Shown in pieces: positions 53,494-61,300 of a stretch of DNA of 64,000 nt. The DNA comes from Flavobacterium sp. 270 (GTDB lineage: Bacteria; Bacteroidota; Bacteroidia; Flavobacteriales; Flavobacteriaceae). The position numbers and the translations under genes are program-made. The stretch's first letter is position 1; the number at the start of each line of letters is the position of its first letter. Location of the stretch: assembly GCF_004368785.1 (NCBI RefSeq), contig NZ_SODM01000002.1, positions 723,648-787,647 on the forward strand, written 5' to 3'. The notes under the pieces are model-generated. The model had not been told where the DNA came from and made no database searches. It saw only the letters and a list, made by a program, of their open reading frames with translations.

Positions 53494-56400
53494 ATGAAGA
53501 AACTTTTACTATTCATCACTTTATTTTACGGTTTTTCAAATGTACTCTATTCTCAAGAAACCAATTCTGAGGATGGAGTTGTTTCGTTTTCGTTACCAAT
53601 AAGAAATTCATTAAAATTTAATAGATATTTAATTAACCCTGCATTCAGTTTTGTTCGTGAACAAAACGCGTATGTAAGTTTTTATAATAAAAGACAGTGG
53701 ACTCAGTTTGAAAATTCTCCAAATACCTACTTATTTGGTTATTCAGGCCGTTTTAGAGAAAACGAAGCTTTTGCATTTGGGTTATTTCAACAAAATTATG
53801 GTCTTTTCACAGTATTTGGAGGAGTAGGAAACTTTGCTCACAATATTGTTTTGCAAGAAGACAGCAATCTTACTTTTGGTTTGAATGTTGGAGCTTACAG
53901 AACCGGTTTAAATGATGGAAAAATCATTACTAATGATCCAAATCTTGATGTTAGCAATTATCCTTCAAACACATTACTTACTGTAAATCCGGGTATTAAC
54001 TACGGTACAGCATTTTTAGATTTTGGTTTATCTGTTAATAATTTAATTCTGTATAATTTCGGATCTGGAATGGTAAAAGATGATCCAGAAAGAGCGGTTG
54101 AATTACACGCAATGTACACTGGATATATTGACACTTATGGCTTTTTTGACAGAAGTAAATTTTCTGGAATAGTAAAAACAGAAGTTAAAAAAGATAAAAC
54201 AGTAATCTCTGGTCTTGCTATGATTTCAATTCCGAAAGGAGTTTGGGCACAGGCAGGATACAATACAGTATATGGAGTTTCTGCAGGTTTAGGTGTTAAT
54301 ATTACGCCTAGTATTGCTATAGAATACAACTACGAAAGAGGAATGGGTAATTTCTCTAATCTTGGTGGTTCTCATGAATTTGCTATTGCATATAAATTCA
54401 AAAACAAAAATTACTATTATGGTGATGACGAAGAAGGTTCTGTAATTGATCCGGCTAAGCCAAAACCAGTAATGGCTAAAAAGAATACAACTCCAATTAC
54501 CAGAGTTGATGGTGCCGAAAAAGCAAAATTAGCTGCCGAGGCTAAAGCAACGGCAGATGCCGAAGCAAAACAAGCAAGACTTGCTGCCGCAGATAAAGCC
54601 AAAGCAGATGCCGAAGCTGCAGCAAAAGCAAAACTAACAGCAAGTACACAAGCTAAAGCAGATGCAGAAGCTCTTAAAATAAAACTAGCTGCCGATGCCA
54701 AAGCTAAAGCCGATGCCGCAGCCACAACAAGAGCACAAACAGCAACAGCTAACAGAGCAGTTGCCACAACACAAAAGACACAAGCACAACTAGCTGCTGA
54801 TAAAGTTAGAGCAGATGCAGAAGAACGTAGAACAAAATTAGCTGCTGATAATAAAGCCAGAGTCGATGCTGCTGCTGCTGCCAGAGCGCAAGCTATTGCA
54901 AACAAACCATCAGCGACAGCTGCACAAAAAACACAAGCACAGTTAGCTGCTGATAAAGCAAAAGCAGACGCAGAAGCATTAAAAATAAAATTAGCTGCTG
55001 ATGCAAAAGCAAAAGCAGATGCTGAATCAAGTGCAAAAGCGAAAGCTCCTGTTACTGCTCCAAAAACACCAGCACAATTAGCTGCTGATAAAGCCAAAGC
55101 AGATGCAGAAGCATTAAAAATAAAACTAGCTGCTGATGCCAAAGCAAAAGTGGATGCAGAAGGAAAAGCTAAAACAGTTGCTGCTTCTCAACCTGCAGCG
55201 CCTCAGAAAACACCAGCACAGTTAGCTGCTGATAAAGCCAAAGCAGATGCAGAAGCATTAAAAATAAAATTAGCTGCTGATACCAAAGCAAAAGCAGATG
55301 CTGCTGAAGCGAAACGTAAAGCAGATGCAAAAGCAAAAGCTGAAGCTGCTGACTTACAATCAATTTTGGCTGCAGATGCAAAAGCCAAAGCAGATTCTGA
55401 TGCCCTACAAGCAAGATTAGCTGCAGAAGCAAAAGCTAAAACTGCTGAAGCTGCCAAAACCAAAGGGGCAATTGATGCTGCTAATAAAGCTAAAGCTGCC
55501 GCTGCTGCGAAAGAAAAAGCTGCAGAAGAAGCTGCTTTAAAAGAAAAATTAGCTGCAGATGCAAAAGCGAAAGCCGATGCAGAAGCAAGACAATCTAGAA
55601 TAGCTGCTGAAGCAAAAGCGAAAGCCGATGCAGAAGCATTGAAAATAAAACAAGCTGCAGATGCAAAAGCAAAAGCTGAAGCAGACGCATTACAAGCTAA
55701 ATTAGATGCTGAAGCAAAAGTTAAAGCTGATGCAGATGCCCTTCAGGCTAAATTAGTTGCTGATGCAAAAGCAAAAACGGATGCAGAAGCATTGAAAATA
55801 AAACAAGCTGCAGATGCTAAAGCGAAAGCTGATACAGACGCACAACAAGCAAAACTTGCTGCAGATGCAAAAGCAAAAGCAGACATGGAAGCTTTACAAG
55901 CAAAATTAATTGCTGATGCAAGAGTTAAAGCCGATGCTGAAGCAACTGCAAAAGCCAAAGCAGATGTAGAAGCTAAAAAAATACAAGAAGCAGAACAAGC
56001 ACGTCAAGCAAAATTAGCCGCTGATGCAAAAACAAAAGCAGACGCAGAAGCATTACAGGCTAAACTTGCTGCAGATGTAAAAGCAAAAGCGGATGCAGAA
56101 GCATTAAAGGTAAAACAAGCAGCTGATGCCAAAGCAAAAGCCGATGCAGACGCACTGCAAGCTAAATTAGCTGCAGATGCAAAAGCGAAAGCCGATGCAG
56201 AAGCATTACAAGCAAAATTAGCTGCCGATACAAAAGCCAAAGCTGACGCGGAAGCATTACAAGCTAAACTTGCAGCTGATACAAAAGCAAAAGCAGATGC
56301 AGAAGCATTGAAAATAAAATTAGCTGCAGACGCAAAAGCGAAAGCCGATGCAGAAGCACAACAGGCAAAACTTGCTGCCGATGCAAAAGCCAAAGCAGAT

Positions 56401-58230
56401 GCAGAAGCATTGAAAATAAAATTAGCTGCAGATGCAAAAGCAAAAGCGGATGCAGAAGCACAACAGGCAAAATTAGCTGCCGATGCAAAAGCGAAAGCAG
56501 ATGCAGAAGCATTACAAGCAAAATTAGCTGCTGATGCAAAAGCTAAAGCTGATATGGAAGCATTACAAGCAAAATTATTAGCCGATGCAAAAGTAAAAGC
56601 GGATGCAGAAGCAACTGCGAAAGCGAAAGCTGATGCAGATGCTAAAAAATTACAAGAGGCAGAAGAAGCACGTCAGGCAAAACTTGCTGCAGATACAAAA
56701 GCGAAAGCAGATGCAGAAGCATTAAAAGCTAAACTTGCGGCTGATGCCAAAGCCAAAGCAGATGCAGAAGCATTACAAGCTAAACAAGCAAATGAGGAAA
56801 AAGCAAAAGCAGCTGAAGAAGCTCGTTTAGCAAAATTAGCTGCAGATACAAAAGCGAAAGCAGATGCAGAAGCATTAAAAGCTAAACTTGCGGCTGATGC
56901 CAAAGCAAAAGCAGATGCAGAAGCGTTACAAGCTAAACAAGCAAATGAGGAAAAAGCAAAAGCTGCTGAAGAAGCACGTTTAGCAAAATTAGCTGCAGAT
57001 ACAAAAGCGAAAGCAGATGCAGAAGCATTAAAAGCTAAACTTGCTGCCGATGCCAAAGCCAAAGCAGATGCAGAAGCGTTACAAGCTAAACAAGCAACTG
57101 AGGAAAAAGCCAAAGCTGCTGAAGAAGCTCGTTTAGCAAAATTAGCTGCAGATACAAAAGCGAAAGCGGATGCCGAAGCGTTAAAAGCTAAACTTGCTGC
57201 CGATGCCAAAGCCAAAGCAGATGCAGAAGCATTACAAGCTAAACTTGCTGCCGATGCAAAAGCGAAAGCAGATGCAGAAGCATTAGAAGCTAAGCTTGCC
57301 GCAGATGCTAAAGCAAAAGCCGATGCAGAAGCTGCAGCAGCAGCTAAAGCAGCTGCGACTCCAAAAGATGATACGGCTAAAGAAATGGAAAACTTAGCGA
57401 AATCTATTGAAGGCTTAAGTAAAGTACAAAGCGATTTATTAAGCCAGTTTAGTTCAACAGTTGCGAAAAAACAAAACGACTTAAATGACTTAAAAGAAGA
57501 AAATGACTTAAGTGAAAAAGGTATTTATAGAGAGCCAAAACCATTTAAGAGTGTAGCTGCAGAGAACAGTCAATTAGAAGCCTTGAAATTACAAATGGCT
57601 GAAGCTAATAAAAACACGAAAGATGAAATTATTAAGCTGACGAATTTATATAACGAAAGAGTTAAAAAATTCCCTAAAAATGATGCCACGAACAGAGCAT
57701 ATCTTGAAAGGATAAATCAATTAAAAGCAGCTCAGTTAAAAATGGAGCAGGATAATGCCGACTTATTAGCCAATTTGGAACGCATTAAAGCAGAAACTGA
57801 AATTGAGAAAAAACGTAGAATCAAGCGTGCAGCTTATGAGAATGATCAAGGAAGATATAATCAGGATCTTGCAGCTCTTAAACGTATAAAGGAAACTACC
57901 AAAGTAAGCAGTACACCTTTAGCAGTTAGTGATTTTGATTTTGGTGAAGACCAGTCAAATATGCAGATTATCAAGAATATTAAAAATGCTGAAAGTGGTT
58001 ATTATATGATTATAGCGGTACACAGTAGTGTTGAAAAAAGAGATGAATTCTTAACTAAGGCAGTAGCCTCAGGACGTTCAGATGTTAATTTCTTTTACAA
58101 CGTAACAACAAGTAAATATTACATCTATTACGAGAAGTTTGAAGGTTTATCGGATGCCACAAAAGCATTGGAAACAAAAGCAAACAAGCCATACAATGAG
58201 AAAATGGCAATTGTAAAAGTGGAGAATTAA
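53494..58230 (+). CDS. sprD: SprD-like protein: PorP/SprF barrel, Ala/Lys helix repeats, SPOR-like end
   Basis: 1578 residues. Residues 20-315 read as a PorP/SprF outer-membrane beta-barrel (SLKFNRYLINPAFSFVREQ, GLFQQNYGLFTVFGGV). From about 339 to 1290 the chain is almost only Ala, Lys, Asp, Glu, Gln and Leu in a 17-residue period (KLAADAKAKADAEALQA), including three copies of a 51-residue unit (56680-57138). Then follows a normal coiled coil (about 1300-1500). The last 70 residues (YYMIIAVHSSVEKRDEFL to AIVKVEN) look SPOR-like, implying a link to peptidoglycan. SprD is required with SprB for gliding in F. johnsoniae. The gene starts 1 base after sprC ends; sprB follows 139 bases later. Confidence 0.78.
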   Translation: MKKLLLFITLFYGFSNVLYSQETNSEDGVVSFSLPIRNSLKFNRYLINPAFSFVREQNAYVSFYNKRQWTQFENSPNTYLFGYSGRFRENEAFAFGLFQQNYGLFTVFGGVGNFAHNIVLQEDSNLTFGLNVGAYRTGLNDGKIITNDPNLDVSNYPSNTLLTVNPGINYGTAFLDFGLSVNNLILYNFGSGMVKDDPERAVELHAMYTGYIDTYGFFDRSKFSGIVKTEVKKDKTVISGLAMISIPKGVWAQAGYNTVYGVSAGLGVNITPSIAIEYNYERGMGNFSNLGGSHEFAIAYKFKNKNYYYGDDEEGSVIDPAKPKPVMAKKNTTPITRVDGAEKAKLAAEAKATADAEAKQARLAAADKAKADAEAAAKAKLTASTQAKADAEALKIKLAADAKAKADAAATTRAQTATANRAVATTQKTQAQLAADKVRADAEERRTKLAADNKARVDAAAAARAQAIANKPSATAAQKTQAQLAADKAKADAEALKIKLAADAKAKADAESSAKAKAPVTAPKTPAQLAADKAKADAEALKIKLAADAKAKVDAEGKAKTVAASQPAAPQKTPAQLAADKAKADAEALKIKLAADTKAKADAAEAKRKADAKAKAEAADLQSILAADAKAKADSDALQARLAAEAKAKTAEAAKTKGAIDAANKAKAAAAAKEKAAEEAALKEKLAADAKAKADAEARQSRIAAEAKAKADAEALKIKQAADAKAKAEADALQAKLDAEAKVKADADALQAKLVADAKAKTDAEALKIKQAADAKAKADTDAQQAKLAADAKAKADMEALQAKLIADARVKADAEATAKAKADVEAKKIQEAEQARQAKLAADAKTKADAEALQAKLAADVKAKADAEALKVKQAADAKAKADADALQAKLAADAKAKADAEALQAKLAADTKAKADAEALQAKLAADTKAKADAEALKIKLAADAKAKADAEAQQAKLAADAKAKADAEALKIKLAADAKAKADAEAQQAKLAADAKAKADAEALQAKLAADAKAKADMEALQAKLLADAKVKADAEATAKAKADADAKKLQEAEEARQAKLAADTKAKADAEALKAKLAADAKAKADAEALQAKQANEEKAKAAEEARLAKLAADTKAKADAEALKAKLAADAKAKADAEALQAKQANEEKAKAAEEARLAKLAADTKAKADAEALKAKLAADAKAKADAEALQAKQATEEKAKAAEEARLAKLAADTKAKADAEALKAKLAADAKAKADAEALQAKLAADAKAKADAEALEAKLAADAKAKADAEAAAAAKAAATPKDDTAKEMENLAKSIEGLSKVQSDLLSQFSSTVAKKQNDLNDLKEENDLSEKGIYREPKPFKSVAAENSQLEALKLQMAEANKNTKDEIIKLTNLYNERVKKFPKNDATNRAYLERINQLKAAQLKMEQDNADLLANLERIKAETEIEKKRRIKRAAYENDQGRYNQDLAALKRIKETTKVSSTPLAVSDFDFGEDQSNMQIIKNIKNAESGYYMIIAVHSSVEKRDEFLTKAVASGRSDVNFFYNVTTSKYYIYYEKFEGLSDATKALETKANKPYNEKMAIVKVEN
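56680..57138 (+). repeat. Three 153-bp tandem repeats inside sprD
   Basis: Units start at 56680, 56833 and 56986, exactly 153 bases apart, each coding for 51 residues (three 17-residue turns) and containing QAKQANEEKAKAAEEARLA or a one-residue variant. A partial fourth unit starts at 57139. Confidence 0.9.
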
Positions 58231-58369
58231 TAGAGAAATTAAAAATATAAGTATTTAAACTCTTAAAAAGTTTAAGAGCAAATACTAAAAATAAAATGTT
58301 TTAGAATATTAATTATTTAGTTTTCTGATGCCCCTCAGAAGATAAAATAAGTAAAACAAGAGAATTATT

Positions 58370-61300
58370 ATGAAGAGACCTACTATTTTAAGAACGCTAA
58401 TTTTTGCTTTGGCAATGTTATTAAATTTTGTTTCCTATTCACAAAATTTAATCGCATTTGACTCGAAATCGGACAAGAGTTTAGAAGAAAATTTATTCTT
58501 CAAAACGAATAATCAGTTTAATAATCTACTTAATTCTCCAATTTCTGAAGAGAAAGAAGTTGATAATTTTGCTGTGCCTATTATTCCAAATCCTGTTCTT
58601 AAGTATGCACAGGCACCTTATTCAGGAACAGTTTCAATTTGTCCTAATGACGGTAAAGAACTTCCCAAATTATTTATTTGCGGTAGTAATGATGCGAGAT
58701 TAATTGAAACGGGCATTACAAATGCGCTTGCAAGTAATATTGTGTGGTCTAAACTTGGAGGAACATGTACCGCTTTCGCGAATGTAAATTGTGCAAGCGA
58801 GACCGCAGCAAACAGCTGTTGGACACAAGTTGCAACAGGTCCAAATTACAGTGCAAGTGTTGCAGGTGAATACAGATTAAAAATTACTTATCCAGACGCT
58901 ACAGTATTTACTTTTTATTTTAATGTTTATACTAATGATTTAGATCCTACAAACATTAAAAAAAGTAACATTGTTACAGGTACTAGTTGTACTGGTTCAG
59001 GTACTAGTTCTATTCCTGGTAAAATAATAGTTGGAGGATTTGGTTCTGGATACGAATATGCTATTGCTCCTACTTCTACTACGGCAACACCTACAGCTAC
59101 ACCTACAACAGGATGGCAAGACAGTAATATTTTTGCAAATATTACTGCGGCGAATAACTATGATGTTTTTATTAGATTAAAAAATGTACCAAGTAGTTGT
59201 GTTTTTAGAGTAAGAAAGAACGCAATTACATCTAATCCACTTTCTATATCGACCACTATAACACAGCCAAAATGTTTTGGAGGTACGGGAGGTACAATTA
59301 AAATTAATACAGGAGACATTGGACTTAAATATTATTTTAGAATTTTTAAAAATAATGTTTTAGTAAGCACCATCGGACCCACTGCAGCGCCAGAATTCCC
59401 TTTTGACAATTTAGCGCCGGGTAATGATTATAAAGCACAAGTTAGTGTAGATGGTAATCCGTGTGTATCTAATACTACAGGAAACCTTACCATTAATAAT
59501 GCACCACAAGCATTAACAGCTACATTAACAACTTCAGCAACCGGAAATGCATGTTCTACGGATAATATTAAAATCAACGCTTCTCAAGGAACTTCTCCAT
59601 ATAAATATTTTGTAAGTATAAATGGAAGTGCTTATGTTGCTAATAGTTCTGATGTTGTTGTTGTAACAACTACAGGAACATATAGTGTTAGAGTTGAAGA
59701 CTTAAACGGTTGTACAACAACTGTTTCAACAAATAGAACTTCAATTGCAAAACCGAATTATGTTATTACGCCGTCAAATCCAAATTGTAACTCGGCGACA
59801 GGAAAAATAAACGTAAAAATAAATAATACGAATAGTTATACTGTACAGTATAGATTAGATTCCGATTCATATATATCAGGTTCTACAGGATCTAGTTACG
59901 ATTATAGCGGCCTAGGACCAGGAACATATACTATCAGAGTTAGATATCGATTATCTAGCAATAATAATTGGTGTAATGATGATGTAGTTGTAACAATTTT
60001 AGATGCTCCAAATGCCTTAACAGCATCTGCTGGAGTTGCTGCCTTAGCAGGTTGTGCAGGAGACAATGGTATCGTTAGAATTACAAATCCATCTGGAGGA
60101 ACACCTCCATATACTTACAGTTTTGATGGTGGAAATACTTATATAGCTACAAACGAAGCGGCTTTGCCTCCAAGTGCATCTCCAGGATATACTCTGTACA
60201 TAAAAGACTCCTCTCTTCCAACACCTTGTATTTACTCAATGCCAGGGATTATTATTGATCCTAAACCAGCAAATCCTGTAATTACATATTCTGCAATTAC
60301 ATATGATTGTGATGGTTTGGCAACGATAAGTGCATCGGTTACTAGTCCGGGAGGTTTGAACTACGAATATAGTTACTTAATTGACGGCGTTGTTAATACT
60401 AATGAACCACCGAATGTTTTTCCTAATATTGCTGCAGGGGATCATGAAATTAAGGTACAATATAATTTAGTAAAAGTATCTACGCAAAGTAATTTGCTTA
60501 CAGAAAATTTTGGTCGAGGAAATCCAACAACATCACCGGGTATTAATCCGGCATATTGTTTTGAGAACATGTCTGGTACTCACCCTCCAGGATATGCATG
60601 TAATACTGACAATAATATTAATGATGGAGAATATGCAGTTGTAAACAGAATTACATACAGATTTGGGAGCTGGTTAGATTTTAGAGATCACACCTCTGCT
60701 GCCGGTCCTGTAGATTCTCAAGGAAGATTTTTGGCAATTAATATTGGTGGAGTAGCTGGTATTGGTGGAATTATTTATAGAAAACCTATTTATGACGTAA
60801 TTCCTAATCAGGATGTTAAAATTTCATTTTGGGTAGGAAATTTAATTGAGAATACTCCAGGTAATGCTGCAAATGATGATCCAAATATCACCATTCAATT
60901 AATCGCAGATTACGGATTACCATCTCAGACTTTAGTAGCTTCTCAAGAAACTGGGGTAGTACCCAAAAGTAATAAATGGGAAAACTATAATATGAGTTTA
61001 AATCCTGGATCTTACACTACCTTAGATTTTGTTATTAGATCTTACAGTGCTGTAGATTTTGGAAATGATTTAGTTTTAGATGATGTTGTAGTATTTCAAA
61101 CACCAAGAACTTGTGTTTCTACAGATCCATTCAAATTTACAGTTCAGGATGAAAAAGGTTTTATAGCAGAAATTGCTGGATTTACAAATGAAAAGTGTAA
61201 AGGCCAAGGAAATGGTACAATAACTTTAAAAGTAAGAAACTTTGGTACTGAATATGAGTATTCTTTAAGTGGAGGTGCAGCTGGATCTTGGGTGACTTCA

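Noticed and set aside
54417..57215. Long antisense frames (up to 241 codons) opposite the sprD repeats
   Set aside because: They are a by-product of the GCA/GCT/AAA/GAA codon bias of the repeat, have only Ala/Ser/Phe content, no start context, and break up with the repeat.
54510..57360. Regular repeats that could be taken for a CRISPR-like array
   Set aside because: The repeats are in frame, code for a 17-residue helix period and have no unique spacers; no cas genes are present.
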